A stretch of 17,047 nucleotides of DNA from Gammaproteobacteria bacterium (GCA_029864945.1 JAOTSL010000029.1:1-17047), one strand, 5' to 3'. Shown: positions 8,022 through 17,047, counted from the first letter of the stretch. Made by a program: numbers and translations. Notes: a model not told the origin generated them from the letters alone.

Positions 8022-10757
8022 CTATTGTTTCCTCAATAACTCAGCAACCTCGTGAGCAGGCAATGCTTTACCAAAATAGAAACCTTGGGCAAGTTCACAT
8101 CCCATATCATTCAATGTATTCATTTGCTCGATTGTTTCAACGCCTTCAGCGACAACTTTAAGATTAAGATTGTGGCCCATAGATATTATGGTATTTACGA
8201 TTGCAGTATCATCTTTGTCGTTGGGTATTTCCATTACAAAAGAGCGATCGACCTTAAGTACGTCGATCGGAAAGTGTTTCAGGTATGCTAGAGAGGAATA
8301 ACCGGTTCCAAAATCGTCTATTGAAATGACAAACTTATGATCGTGAAGCTCATTTAGGATTTTAATAACCCTATCGTATTGATGCATGATAGTGCTTTCA
8401 GTTACTTCAAGTTCAATCATTTGCGGAGCAACATTTGAGTCACTTAATATTTTTAAAATATTTTCAACGAGATGCTCTTGGTTGAATTGTTTACCGGATA
8501 AGTTGACCGATATATTAACCTGAGGAATACCATCGTGTTCCCATTCTTTGAGCTGCCGGCATGCTTCTTTAATAACCCAGTCACCGACTTGTACGATTAA
8601 GCCAGTTTCTTCTAGTAACGGAATGAATTCGCCTGGAGGAATTAACCCGATTTCAGGGCGATGCCAACGGATTAAGGCTTCGAGGCCAACAATTTTTCGT
8701 GTTTTTAGATCTATTTTTGGCTGGTAATATAATACATACTCATTTTTTTCAAGGGCTTTTCTTAAGTCAGTTTCAAGTCGAATGTGTTCTTTATTTCTTG
8801 TGTGTAATTCATTCGAGTAAATTTCGAGATATTTACCTTTTCGTTTTGCGTGAACAACAGCTGACTCTGCGTGTTTGATTAATTCATCAGCTGATAACCC
8901 ATTTTCAGGGTAGTGTGATATACCTAAAGTAACATTGATGTAGGTTTCTTGACCTTGAAGCTCAAATGATTCCTTGAAAGCTTGAGAAATACTATCAATT
9001 ACCGCACTTTCTTCGGATGTTAATTCGGAATCATCAATCACGATAATAAATTCATCAGCACCCATACGACCGAGAAAAGCATTCTCCGGTATTATTGATG
9101 AAAGTCTGTTAGCAACTAGGGCCAGTGCTTTATCTGCAGTTTGGTGGCCCAGGCTTTCATTTATGGTTTTGAAACGATTTATATCCAGATAAATAATTGA
9201 TATGCAGTGGCTGAATTGATGTGCCTCTCCCAATAAATCAAATAGTTTTTCATGAATATGAAGTCGGTTAGGTAGATTGGTAAGAGGATCAAAATACGAA
9301 AGATTATGAATATGTTGCTGTGCTAGTTTTCGTTCAGAAAAATCTGAAACGACATATATGAAGCTATTAATGTTGTTTCTATTTCTAATTGTTGAAACCG
9401 AAAGGTTAACTGGTATGTTGTTGCCTTTACTATTTTTGAATGAATATTCACCTTTCCATATGCCTGTTGATAATAAAACAGGTTTACCTTTTTTTATAAA
9501 TGTATCTCCCATTATTTCTGAGTTTAATATTGCTGCATTTTTCCTAACGATCTCATTTTCAGTGAAACCTGTGATTTTAGTGAATGCGGGGTTTATCGCT
9601 GTAACGACATCATCTTTGTCGCAAATCATGATGCCTTCACTGATATTCTCAAATACCTGATAAGACTGCCTGAGAACGTTTTCTGATTCTTTTTGAGTTG
9701 TTATATCATGGCCGTAGCAATTAATATATTCGCCTGTTTTAGACGGGAACAATAGCCAGCTATAGATTTGTTGATTTATTTTATCTTCAAATAATTGATA
9801 ACTTAGGGTTGTGCCGCATAGATCGACGATTTTTCTCCAAGTGTCTGGTATTATTTTTGTTCGAGATTCGCCCCATGTCGTTACAAGTTGGTTGCTTGAC
9901 GGGTTGTTGTAAAGAACCTCATAGCGATAATTGATGCGAAGAACGGGTTGTGGGTTTTCTTCAGGAAATCTGGCAAGTATTTCAATTTTCTCCATGTCTT
10001 TTTTACGTTCAGTGATGTCGAGTACAATAGCGTAAAAAATAATATTTTCTTCGGTGGAAAGTTGTAGCCTTACTTCAACGGGATAAGTTGTGCCATTTTT
10101 TCGTAAGTGAAAAGTTTCAAAGTGCAAAGATTTTTGACTATCATTGATTAGAGAGGATATTTTATTTCTAAATTCAGGCCCAGTTAAATCCGGCTTAATA
10201 TCCCATGGGTGTTTGCACTTCATTTCATCCATCGTATAACCAAGATTATGCAATGCACCTTCGTTTACAGCAATAAATTCAAATGTAGTGGCATCAAAAA
10301 GATATATTTCGTTTAGTGAATGGTTAAATATATCCCATAAACGATTAGTGATTGTTTCGGATTCTTTTCGTTGTTTTTTCAGTTTTGATTCATTTAGTTC
10401 GCGCTGTATCGCTGGGCATAAGCGAGAAAGATTATCTTTGTTAATATAGTCGGCTGCACCATGTTGCATTAATTGAACAGCGATAACTTCACCGACATTA
10501 CCGGAAACCACAATGAAAGGGATATTTTTATTTGATTTTTTTAATACTTTAAGGGCTGCCGGCGCGCTAAAATCGGGCATAGAGTAGTCGGATAAGATGA
10601 TATCCCACTCGTCTCTTTCAAGCGCTGTTTCCATTGCTGATGCAGTTTCAACTATTAAATGTGATGGCTCAAAACCACCGCGACGTAGCTCGCGCAACAT
10701 AAGTATGCAATCGTCTTCATAATCTTCGAGAACCAACACGCGAATTGGATGAAACAT
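8022..10757 (-). CDS. Response regulator with PAS sensors and GGDEF-EAL domains (c-di-GMP turnover)
   Basis: A 911-residue cytoplasmic signalling protein without membrane segments. Domains in order: receiver (about 5-120; acidic E11/D12, phospho-acceptor D57 in LSDYSMPD, K107); PAS (about 135-252, ending DITERKK); a weaker PAS-like unit (about 256-356); PAS (about 362-478, ending SDFSERK); GGDEF (about 485-645); EAL (about 655-908). The GGDEF core reads RMGADEF (565-570), with Ala for the second Gly, GHQTAD for the usual GHxxGD, and no RxxD I-site before it. The EAL domain keeps EAL (693-695), VNLSGKQF, ELEVTES, DDFGTGYSSL (814-823), KVDRSF, AEGVET and QGF, so phosphodiesterase activity is likely. 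The GGDEF may be inactive or a GTP-sensing regulator. The start follows GGGG at about the right spacing and opens directly into the receiver fold. It is probably a monocistronic unit; no kinase partner is visible. Confidence 0.93.
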   Translation of the reverse strand: MFHPIRVLVLEDYEDDCILMLRELRRGGFEPSHLIVETASAMETALERDEWDIILSDYSMPDFSAPAALKVLKKSNKNIPFIVVSGNVGEVIAVQLMQHGAADYINKDNLSRLCPAIQRELNESKLKKQRKESETITNRLWDIFNHSLNEIYLFDATTFEFIAVNEGALHNLGYTMDEMKCKHPWDIKPDLTGPEFRNKISSLINDSQKSLHFETFHLRKNGTTYPVEVRLQLSTEENIIFYAIVLDITERKKDMEKIEILARFPEENPQPVLRINYRYEVLYNNPSSNQLVTTWGESRTKIIPDTWRKIVDLCGTTLSYQLFEDKINQQIYSWLLFPSKTGEYINCYGHDITTQKESENVLRQSYQVFENISEGIMICDKDDVVTAINPAFTKITGFTENEIVRKNAAILNSEIMGDTFIKKGKPVLLSTGIWKGEYSFKNSKGNNIPVNLSVSTIRNRNNINSFIYVVSDFSERKLAQQHIHNLSYFDPLTNLPNRLHIHEKLFDLLGEAHQFSHCISIIYLDINRFKTINESLGHQTADKALALVANRLSSIIPENAFLGRMGADEFIIVIDDSELTSEESAVIDSISQAFKESFELQGQETYINVTLGISHYPENGLSADELIKHAESAVVHAKRKGKYLEIYSNELHTRNKEHIRLETDLRKALEKNEYVLYYQPKIDLKTRKIVGLEALIRWHRPEIGLIPPGEFIPLLEETGLIVQVGDWVIKEACRQLKEWEHDGIPQVNISVNLSGKQFNQEHLVENILKILSDSNVAPQMIELEVTESTIMHQYDRVIKILNELHDHKFVISIDDFGTGYSSLAYLKHFPIDVLKVDRSFVMEIPNDKDDTAIVNTIISMGHNLNLKVVAEGVETIEQMNTLNDMGCELAQGFYFGKALPAHEVAELLRKQ

Positions 10758-10795
10758 ACAACCCCATTTTTTAGATATACTATATTATTCAGTAC

Positions 10796-10824
10796 TATAC
10801 ATTACCTATATAAAATGTGGGCAA
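10796..10824 (-). promoter_or_regulatory. Possible sigma-70 promoter of the GGDEF-EAL gene
   Basis: On the minus strand TTGCCC (10824-10819) and TGTATA (10801-10796) are separated by 17 bases, about 40 nt before the start codon. The flanking DNA is very AT-rich with several other TATA-like hexamers, so the exact -10 is uncertain. Placement between the fadJ terminator and this gene fits a separate promoter. Confidence 0.28.
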
Positions 10825-10904
10825 GTATTTGGAAGTCTCATAGGATAGTATCGGCAGTGGGGTATTAAAATTGATTATTTGTTATAAAATTTGTTGCGGC
10901 GTGT

Positions 10905-10949
10905 AAAAGGACTGGCAATACTCTGGATTGTTTTTGCGTATTACCAGTC
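10905..10949 (-). terminator. Rho-independent terminator after fadJ
   Basis: On the minus strand a 12-bp stem (arm GACTGGTAATAC at 10949-10938, arm GTATTGCCAGTC at 10921-10910, one G-T wobble) encloses a 16-nt loop and is followed by C and TTTT (10908-10905). It begins 11 nt after the fadJ stop. The T run is short, and no T run follows in the other orientation, so it serves minus-strand transcripts and separates the fad cluster from the c-di-GMP gene. Confidence 0.62.
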
Positions 10950-10960
10950 TAAATATTAGA

Positions 10961-13009
10961 TTAAGCTAGCTTCTCCCAGCCAGAATCAGGTTTGAAACCG
11001 GTGCCGTGGTTCTTTTCCATTTCTGATAAACGGGTTTGATACGATTGATAGCCTTCCGATTGAGCGTAATTGAGGGGGCCACCACGAAAAGGAGAAAAGC
11101 CAGTACCAAAAATAACACCTGCATCCAGCTGATCTTTATTTGCGACAACTGACTCACGCAAGCAGGCAACAGATTCGTTAATCATCCGTCCTATCATTCT
11201 GTCTTGTAAGGAATGAGAATCAACATTGCTTTCAGTTTTTTCGGGCTTAACTTGTTTACCTTCGCTGTATTCATAAAAACCGGAACCAGATTTTGCACCA
11301 AGTTTCCCTTCCTCTACCATTTTCTTAAGACTTTCGGGTACCGTTACATCTAACTCCTTAGATAATATTCCCGCAACTGATAAGCATATATCAAGGCCGA
11401 CAGTATCAGCTAGCGCAAGTGGACCCATTGGCATACCAAATTGCAGTGCAATTTTATCAATGACACTAGCAGGAACCCCTTCTTCATGAATGCGCACAGC
11501 CTCAAGCATGTAAGGCATTAAAATGCGGTTAACCAGAAACCCAGGGCCGCTTTTTACAGGTAATGGTAGTCGATCAATTTGTGTTGCAAATGCAGCCGTT
11601 CTTTCTGCTACCTCCTTACTTGTATTATTGGCGGTAACAATTTCAATGAGGGGCATTTGTGCAACTGGATTGAAAAAGTGTAAGCCGACTAATCGCTCAG
11701 GGTTTTTGAGAACAGTGCTTAATACTTCTAATGGAATACTTGATGTATTGGTTGTGAGTAGGGCGTCACTTTTCATTCTCGACTCTAGCTCTTTATAGAG
11801 GCCTTGTTTGGCTTCGATATTTTCTACTATAGCTTCAATAACAACATCCGCTTTGGGAACACCAAGTCCCTTTATGTCAGGTTGCAAACGATCCATAGCA
11901 TCAATAATGCCCAATCTATTTCCTCTCATTTTTTTAGAGAATAATTTGTGAGCTCGCTTCATTACTTTAGCAATATTTTTTTCATGACGATCCTGAAGCG
12001 TAACCTGAAATCCGCGTAAGGCACACCAAGCGGCTATGTCGCCGCCCATAACGCCCGCGCCGATAACATGAACGTGTTTGAAATTTGTATTTGTATTTTC
12101 TGTTTTGCCCAAGGCTTTTAGCGTTTCACGAAGAAAAAACACACGTATTAAATTTTGAGCGGTCGGACCAATAACCAGCCGAGCTTCAGACTTAGCTTCT
12201 TCTTCTAGCATTTTTACTGGGTCGTCAAAATATTTTGCCCACAAGTCAATAATGGCATACGGGGCAGGGTAGTGATCTTTACGTGCTTTTTTCGCCACGG
12301 TTTTTAAAATCATTTGCTTTAGTATCGGTCTGATCAGCATGTGATTAGTTAGTGCCTGCATCTTTGTTGGCTGATGAAGTGGCGGGTGATCCATGATGGT
12401 TTTTTTAGTTGCTGGTATTAATTGCCGTGTCGGAACGGCGTAATCAACCATGCCCAACTTCTTGGCTTTTCTGGCATTAATAGGTTTGCCTGTTAACATG
12501 ATATCCATTGCGGCAGGTGCACCAATTAATCTTGGTAGTCTTACTGTGCCACCAAAACCGGGATGTATACCCAATTGTACTTCAGGTAAACTCAATCGTG
12601 TTGTTGGACCATCATCGACAATACGGTAATCACAGGCAAGCGCGAGTTCAAAACCACCTCCCATGCAATAACCATGTATCATAGCAACAGTAGGGCATTT
12701 CAACGCAGCAATTTCATCCATAATGCGTTGACCACGTTGCACATGTTTGACTGCTTGATCAACATTATCAATCACTGTAAATTCTTTTATGTCGGCACCC
12801 GCGATGAACCCAGATTCCTTATCAGATACAAAAACGACACCGGATGGCAGGTGACTTGATTTAATCTCTACAAGGATTGTTTCCAGTTCTTCCAATACAG
12901 GCACACAAAGTACATTGGTGCTGGAATTTTGTTGATCCAGATGAAGCCATAAAATACCTTCAGCATCCGTGAGCGGCTTCCAGTGTGAATAGTGTTTATT
13001 GTCTGCCAT
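10961..13009 (-). CDS. fadJ: FadJ-like multifunctional enoyl-CoA hydratase / 3-hydroxyacyl-CoA dehydrogenase
   Basis: Alpha subunit of a beta-oxidation complex, 682 residues. It hydrates trans-2-enoyl-CoA and then oxidises L-3-hydroxyacyl-CoA with NAD. The N-terminal crotonase domain (about 15-200) shows the oxyanion-hole stretch SGFIAGADIKEF and two expected catalytic glutamates, E121 (GGGFELALA) and E143 (LPEVQLG). A Rossmann domain begins at VIGAGVMGGDIA (315-326). The dehydrogenase signature LHFFNP (443-448) supplies catalytic His444, and two C-terminal helical domains follow (KSGPGFLVNRIL at 486-497; FGTGFSPFRGGPL at 634-646). It is about 30 residues shorter than E. coli FadJ, mostly at the ends, with no motif lost. 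It starts 2 nt after the thiolase stop with GGAG upstream. Thiolase-before-alpha order and sequence resemblance favour FadJ over FadB; chain-length preference cannot be read. Confidence 0.93.
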   Translation of the reverse strand: MADNKHYSHWKPLTDAEGILWLHLDQQNSSTNVLCVPVLEELETILVEIKSSHLPSGVVFVSDKESGFIAGADIKEFTVIDNVDQAVKHVQRGQRIMDEIAALKCPTVAMIHGYCMGGGFELALACDYRIVDDGPTTRLSLPEVQLGIHPGFGGTVRLPRLIGAPAAMDIMLTGKPINARKAKKLGMVDYAVPTRQLIPATKKTIMDHPPLHQPTKMQALTNHMLIRPILKQMILKTVAKKARKDHYPAPYAIIDLWAKYFDDPVKMLEEEAKSEARLVIGPTAQNLIRVFFLRETLKALGKTENTNTNFKHVHVIGAGVMGGDIAAWCALRGFQVTLQDRHEKNIAKVMKRAHKLFSKKMRGNRLGIIDAMDRLQPDIKGLGVPKADVVIEAIVENIEAKQGLYKELESRMKSDALLTTNTSSIPLEVLSTVLKNPERLVGLHFFNPVAQMPLIEIVTANNTSKEVAERTAAFATQIDRLPLPVKSGPGFLVNRILMPYMLEAVRIHEEGVPASVIDKIALQFGMPMGPLALADTVGLDICLSVAGILSKELDVTVPESLKKMVEEGKLGAKSGSGFYEYSEGKQVKPEKTESNVDSHSLQDRMIGRMINESVACLRESVVANKDQLDAGVIFGTGFSPFRGGPLNYAQSEGYQSYQTRLSEMEKNHGTGFKPDSGWEKLA

Positions 13010-13011
13010 TT

Positions 13012-14325
13012 TTATTGCTCCGTTGCCGTTTCAATTAACATTGCGCCACCCTGGCCACCACCAATACATAGACTAGCCATACCAAGTTTTGCATTATTAC
13101 GCTTTAATACTTTTAGTAAATGTAAAACGATACGAGCGCCGCTGGCACCAACAGGGTGACCTATGCTAACTCCTCCGCCATCTACGTTTAATCGGTCACG
13201 CGGAATTTCCCCTAGCGCTTGTGCTAGTCCAAGTTGGGTTTTGCAATATTCTACATCTTTCCATGCTTCAAGGCATGAAAGCACCTGAACCGCAAATGCT
13301 TCATTGATTTCCCAATAGTCGATGTCTTTAATGGCTAACTTATTGCGGGTTAAAATGGGTGCCATTGCATGAGCAGGACCCAGTCCCATTTGTGATGGAT
13401 CTAGGCCTGCCCAATGACTGTCAACGATTTTCCCTATTACAGTCAGGTTGTGATCTTTCACCGCTTTTTCACTTGCCAGTATTAGCAGGGCTGCACCGTC
13501 TGTAATTTGCGCGGCGTTACCTGCGGTAACTTTGCCAAATTTGGAATCAAATACAGGTTTCAATTTACCTAGGCCTGCAGCGTCGGAATCTCGTCTGAGG
13601 CCATCGTCTGATGCGTAAAATTTGCCGTTGGTATCGTAAATGGTTTCGACTTCATCCATATAACCATTATCTTGTGCAGCTGCAAGGCGCTGGTGGCTTT
13701 CTGCTGAAAAGGTGTCCATCTCATGGCGTGAAATGTTAAATTTATGAGCCAAAATTTCTGCCGTTTGCCCCATGTTTAATCCTACAACGGGATCAGTTAA
13801 TCCTCTTATTAATCCTATAATCGGTTTAAGGTGTGGGCCACGCAATTTACTGAGTGCTTTTATTTTCGCAATAGGTGTTTTAGCGCGGGCAAAGTCACCT
13901 AACCAGTTCACCATGGTATTGTTTAATAAAACAGGTGCGCGACTCATACATTCAACACCACCGGTGAGTATAAGATCTGAACGGCCGGAAGCAATATTCA
14001 TTGCTGCGCAGTCCAGTGCCTGCATACCTGATGCGCAATTACGTTGAACAGTCCAGGCCGGCACATTTTCACCACAGCCAAGTCGTAAAGCAATTACACG
14101 TGCAATATTGGCTTCGTCAGCGCTAGGCATGACGCACCCCATTATCACTTCATCAAATGCGTCTGCCTTAAAATTCTGTCGCATCATGAGTGGTTGGCCA
14201 GCTTGCACAGCGAGGTCTGCGGCAGCAAATGGCCCGGTTTTACCGCGAGCTTTTAAAAAGGGGGTACGACTGCCATCTACAATATAAACTGTTTTTGAAA
14301 TGGATTTTTTACGATTAGTAGCCAT
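13012..14325 (-). CDS. fadI: FadI-type thiolase (acetyl-CoA C-acyltransferase), beta-oxidation beta subunit
   Basis: Catalyses thiolytic cleavage of 3-ketoacyl-CoA to acetyl-CoA and a shortened acyl-CoA, the last step of each beta-oxidation turn. The 437 residues contain the thiolase nucleophile Cys97 in NCASGMQAL, the NEAFA motif (341-345), His390 in GGGVSIGHPVGASGAR (383-398) and the second active-site cysteine Cys420 in CIGGGQGGA. The length and the basic loop at about 136-185 (ARAKTPIAKIKALSKLRG) match FadI and mitochondrial trifunctional-protein beta subunits rather than the shorter FadA. The nucleophile context differs from E. coli FadI, so the symbol is by type, not strict orthology. 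A good ribosome binding site (AAGGA, six-base spacer) precedes the ATG. It lies 65 nt after fadE and is coupled to fadJ; the two products probably form a complex. Confidence 0.92.
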   Translation of the reverse strand: MATNRKKSISKTVYIVDGSRTPFLKARGKTGPFAAADLAVQAGQPLMMRQNFKADAFDEVIMGCVMPSADEANIARVIALRLGCGENVPAWTVQRNCASGMQALDCAAMNIASGRSDLILTGGVECMSRAPVLLNNTMVNWLGDFARAKTPIAKIKALSKLRGPHLKPIIGLIRGLTDPVVGLNMGQTAEILAHKFNISRHEMDTFSAESHQRLAAAQDNGYMDEVETIYDTNGKFYASDDGLRRDSDAAGLGKLKPVFDSKFGKVTAGNAAQITDGAALLILASEKAVKDHNLTVIGKIVDSHWAGLDPSQMGLGPAHAMAPILTRNKLAIKDIDYWEINEAFAVQVLSCLEAWKDVEYCKTQLGLAQALGEIPRDRLNVDGGGVSIGHPVGASGARIVLHLLKVLKRNNAKLGMASLCIGGGQGGAMLIETATEQ

Positions 14326-14390
14326 CTACTTTCCTTAATTTGTGTGTATTTATTTGGGGCTTGCTCAAAACTCATTTGATAAAAATGTTT

Positions 14391-16820
14391 TCAGCCGACC
14401 TTATTTAAACGAAATTCGTCTTTATCAAAATCATCAACCGAAATAATCAATTTTCTCAACTCTAAAAACCGACTAAACATCTTCGCTTCTTCATCGGTGA
14501 TCAGTGACTTTTTATCAGCCTGCTTGAGTAATGCATCAATGTTTTCACCATTGATTTCACCATTTCTTTTTAACCCATTTAAACGTCGTTCTATTTTGTC
14601 TGCCTCTTCCGCCATTTCAAACGCAATTTCCAGTCGGCCGACTTGCTGGTCGTCTGTTTTTGGAAGGTATATACCCGCAGTTAATCGATCCCTGGTAGCC
14701 GATGGCTTAAGCAGGATACTGGCGAGAGATTGGCCCAGTGAGTCTGTTGGTGGTTTTAATCGTTTACCTAATGGGAAAATAATTAAGCTAAGTGCTTTTC
14801 TCACGATTGGATTAGGCATATTTTGAATAATGCCAGCCATGCTTCCCTGAATTCGGTAAAGATTATCTTCACAAACCCATTGTAGTACAGGAAAGTCTTC
14901 GTCAGGGCAGCCGTCGTCATTAAATTGTTTAAGCGAAGAGGATATTAAATACATGCAACTTAATGTATCAGCAAATCGACCGGACAATTTTTCTTTTCGC
15001 TTTAAGCCACCGCCATAAATCAACATGGAAATATCAGTCAACAGGGCAAACGCACTGCTGAAGCGCGTTACTTGTTGATAGTAACGTTGCAGTTTTGCGT
15101 TTTCAGGCACATTCACAAAGCTGGCATTTGTCAGCCCCATGAATAAAGAACGGAAAAAGTTACTGGTTGAAAAATAGAGATGACCGGCGAAGGCATTATC
15201 AAAATCTACCAGTGCTTTTTTAGCATTTGTTTCTGTTGCAGCCTGCATTTCTTTAAATACATACGGATGACAGCGTATTGCTCCCTGGCCGAATACAATC
15301 AGCGTACGGGTTAAAATATTTGCACCTTCCACTGTTATGCTTATCGGAATCGCGTGGTACAGCTTACCCAAAATGTTGTTTGGCCCTAAACAAATACCGG
15401 CACCGCCCTGGACATCCATTGCATCATTGACAGAAATTCGCATTCTTTCGGTCAAGTTGTATTTTAAAACAGCAGATAAAACAGAAGGGCTTTCACCTTG
15501 GTCAAGTGCACTTGCGGTAAGTTTGCGCGCTGCATCCATCATATAGGCATGGCCGGCGGCGCGTGCTAGTGGCTCTTCAACGCCTTCAAAAAAGCCGATT
15601 GGCATTTTAAATTGTTTTCTAATCCGCGCGTACGCGCCAATAGCTCGGCCGGTAAATTTTGCCCCGCCAACGCTAAGTGCAGGTAAGGAAATAGTACGAC
15701 CTGCAGCTAGACATTCCATTAGCATTCGCCAGCCTTGTCCCACTTGTGGAAGACCTCCAATTACCCAGTCCATCGGAATGAATACATCATCTCCACTATT
15801 AGGCCCGTTTTGAAAACCGATACCTGATGGATGATGTCTTCGACCAATGATTACACCAGGATGACTGGTTGGAATTAAAGCGCAGGTAATTCCTGTTTCA
15901 TATTTATCTTCCAATATGTTGTCAGGATCTTGTAATTGAAATGCAAGTCCAAGTACTGTCGCAACAGGGCCTAGTGTTATGTATCGTTTGTTCCAGGTTA
16001 CTCGAATACCTAACACGTCTTTTTGTCCGTCAAAATCCTGCTTACAGACAATGCCAAAATCAGGAATTGATCCTGCGTCACTTCCTGCCTCGGGGCCGGT
16101 TAGCGCAAAGCAGGGAATCTCTTCACCTTTTGCCAGCCTAGGCAAATAGTATTCTTTTTGTTCATCTGTTCCATAACGAAGTAAAAGTTCTGCTGGCCCT
16201 AATGAGTTGGGAACCATCACGGTAACGGCCGCCGCAACGCTACGAGTAGATATTTTCATAACCACCGCAGAATGTGCAATGGCTGAAAACTCAAGTCCGC
16301 CGTATTTTTTTGGAATAATCATGCCGAACAGGCCGCTGTCTTTTATAAACTGCCAGGCCTCAGGGGGAAGATCATTGTCGATTTGGGAAATTTCCCAGTC
16401 GTTAATCATTTCGCATAACTGGTTAACTGGGCCATCGATAAAGGCTTGCTCTTCGGCTGTTAATCTAGCGGTATTATGCTTGAGTAATTTATTCCAGTCT
16501 GGGTTGCCGCTGAACAAATCGCCATCAAACCACACAGTACCGGCATCCAGTGCTTCTTTTTCTGTGCGTGACATTGGTGGTAATACTTTTTTAAACGCAT
16601 TTAGCACCGCACCGCTAAGTAATACACGTCGTAATGGAGCTATAAGCGAAAGTGTTGCAATTACACCATAAATACCCCAAAGCAACGCCAGTGTAATGCC
16701 TGCGTCAGTTGTGTATGTTGCTATCAATAGAAAAGCGCCCATTACGACGGACCAGATTAAAGCAGAATCTCGCCTGTATGCTAACGCACCAAATAGTAAT
16801 AAAAATAGTATGGCAATCAT
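14391..16820 (-). CDS. fadE: FadE-type acyl-CoA dehydrogenase
   Basis: First enzyme of beta-oxidation, introducing the trans-2 double bond of acyl-CoA with FAD and passing electrons to an electron-transfer flavoprotein. The 809 residues match the unusually long gammaproteobacterial FadE (E. coli about 814). Two or three hydrophobic segments (about 2-15, 20-38, 40-62) should anchor it to the inner membrane. The dehydrogenase core follows: GLFGMIIPKKYGG (163-175), FAD-contact motif ALTGPEAGSDAGS (239-251), DVQGGAGICLGPNN (469-482), and VEGANILTRT (497-506), whose Glu498 aligns with the catalytic glutamate of medium-chain acyl-CoA dehydrogenase. A long C-terminal helical extension from about 525 (the FadE-specific domain) is intact. 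AGGGA precedes the ATG by about six bases. The start overlaps the stop of a possible 43-codon ORF. No FadR- or PsrA-like operator was recognised upstream. Confidence 0.95.
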   Translation of the reverse strand: MIAILFLLLFGALAYRRDSALIWSVVMGAFLLIATYTTDAGITLALLWGIYGVIATLSLIAPLRRVLLSGAVLNAFKKVLPPMSRTEKEALDAGTVWFDGDLFSGNPDWNKLLKHNTARLTAEEQAFIDGPVNQLCEMINDWEISQIDNDLPPEAWQFIKDSGLFGMIIPKKYGGLEFSAIAHSAVVMKISTRSVAAAVTVMVPNSLGPAELLLRYGTDEQKEYYLPRLAKGEEIPCFALTGPEAGSDAGSIPDFGIVCKQDFDGQKDVLGIRVTWNKRYITLGPVATVLGLAFQLQDPDNILEDKYETGITCALIPTSHPGVIIGRRHHPSGIGFQNGPNSGDDVFIPMDWVIGGLPQVGQGWRMLMECLAAGRTISLPALSVGGAKFTGRAIGAYARIRKQFKMPIGFFEGVEEPLARAAGHAYMMDAARKLTASALDQGESPSVLSAVLKYNLTERMRISVNDAMDVQGGAGICLGPNNILGKLYHAIPISITVEGANILTRTLIVFGQGAIRCHPYVFKEMQAATETNAKKALVDFDNAFAGHLYFSTSNFFRSLFMGLTNASFVNVPENAKLQRYYQQVTRFSSAFALLTDISMLIYGGGLKRKEKLSGRFADTLSCMYLISSSLKQFNDDGCPDEDFPVLQWVCEDNLYRIQGSMAGIIQNMPNPIVRKALSLIIFPLGKRLKPPTDSLGQSLASILLKPSATRDRLTAGIYLPKTDDQQVGRLEIAFEMAEEADKIERRLNGLKRNGEINGENIDALLKQADKKSLITDEEAKMFSRFLELRKLIISVDDFDKDEFRLNKVG

Positions 16821-16948
16821 TTGAGGTCCCTGTATTTATTCCGAATGAGAGGATATGGAAATGATAAAGATACCTCAGTCCTTAGAAAGTTGACTGTGGC
16901 AATAACAGTACTAATAGCTATAAAGTGTAAATGACTATGTTTGCGCAT
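16817..16948 (-). CDS. Possible 43-residue leader ORF translationally coupled to fadE
   Basis: A short ORF directly upstream of fadE on the same strand. A well-placed Shine-Dalgarno sequence (AAGGA at 16959-16955, six bases before ATG 16948-16946) opens 43 codons whose TGA overlaps the fadE ATG as ATGA. The peptide begins MRKHSHLHFIAISTVIATVN: a short basic head, a hydrophobic stretch of about 14 residues, then a polar, basic tail ending YRDLK. I recognise no family. It could be a small membrane peptide or an untranslated chance frame. Only 99 nt remain between its start and the window edge, so any promoter lies there or beyond. Confidence 0.38.
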   Translation of the reverse strand: MRKHSHLHFIAISTVIATVNFLRTEVSLSFPYPLIRNKYRDLK

Positions 16949-17047
16949 TAAGAATCCTTTTAATAAAGCGAAAACTGACAAAAATTTTGGGCGTTAATTT
17001 TAAAGCACATTTTAACTAAAATACCGGTCTTTTTATCAGGCAATCAA

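Noticed and set aside
16207..16671. 154-codon plus-strand ORF
   Set aside because: It lies wholly antisense to the motif-rich fadE coding sequence and encodes nothing recognisable; other plus-strand ORFs of about 60-110 codons are equally antisense to convincing genes.
16949..17047. FadR or PsrA operator and a firm promoter upstream of fadE
   Set aside because: No convincing palindrome of either type was found; a TTGATT and TATTTT pair with an 18-base spacer near the right edge is too weak to call.

Overview
The window looks like a chromosomal segment of a moderately AT-rich gammaproteobacterium, possibly marine. The basis is a long FadE-type acyl-CoA dehydrogenase with a membrane-anchoring N-terminus, a FadI/FadJ-type beta-oxidation pair in gammaproteobacterial gene order, Gram-negative signal peptides without lipoboxes, and a multi-domain c-di-GMP protein. 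Genus cannot be told from the sequence alone. Every convincing gene lies on the minus strand, so transcription runs from right to left.

Right third (about 10.9-17.0 kb): a fatty-acid beta-oxidation cluster, fadE - fadI-like thiolase - fadJ-like multifunctional enzyme. The thiolase and fadJ are 2 nt apart, and a hairpin plus a short T run follows fadJ. A possible 43-codon ORF with a good Shine-Dalgarno sequence sits just upstream of fadE and overlaps its start as ATGA. Together the three enzymes cover a full beta-oxidation turn: dehydrogenation, hydration, second oxidation and thiolysis.

Middle (8.0-10.8 kb): one gene for a 911-residue cytoplasmic REC-PAS-PAS-like-PAS-GGDEF-EAL protein. Its EAL domain keeps the catalytic motifs. 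Its GGDEF signature is altered to GADEF and there is no RxxD inhibitory site, so net c-di-GMP hydrolysis is the likelier output. No partner histidine kinase is in view.

Left half (1-7.75 kb): seven tightly packed genes that look like one operon. In transcription order they are an exported PD40/TolB-like beta-propeller protein, an exported alpha-helical-repeat protein, a periplasmic peptide-type (SBP_bac_5) binding protein, two DppB/DppC-type permeases, and two DppD/DppF-type ATPases, the last cut by the left edge. Junctions are 4, 37, 16 and 1 nt gaps, then TAATG and ATGA overlaps. The five transporter parts form a complete peptide/opine/nickel-family importer. The two extra exported proteins at the head of the operon are not part of the standard Dpp, Opp or Sap layout and are the most novel feature here. 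I found no tRNA, rRNA, CRISPR, IS element or phage gene, and no gene-free stretch above about 300 bases.
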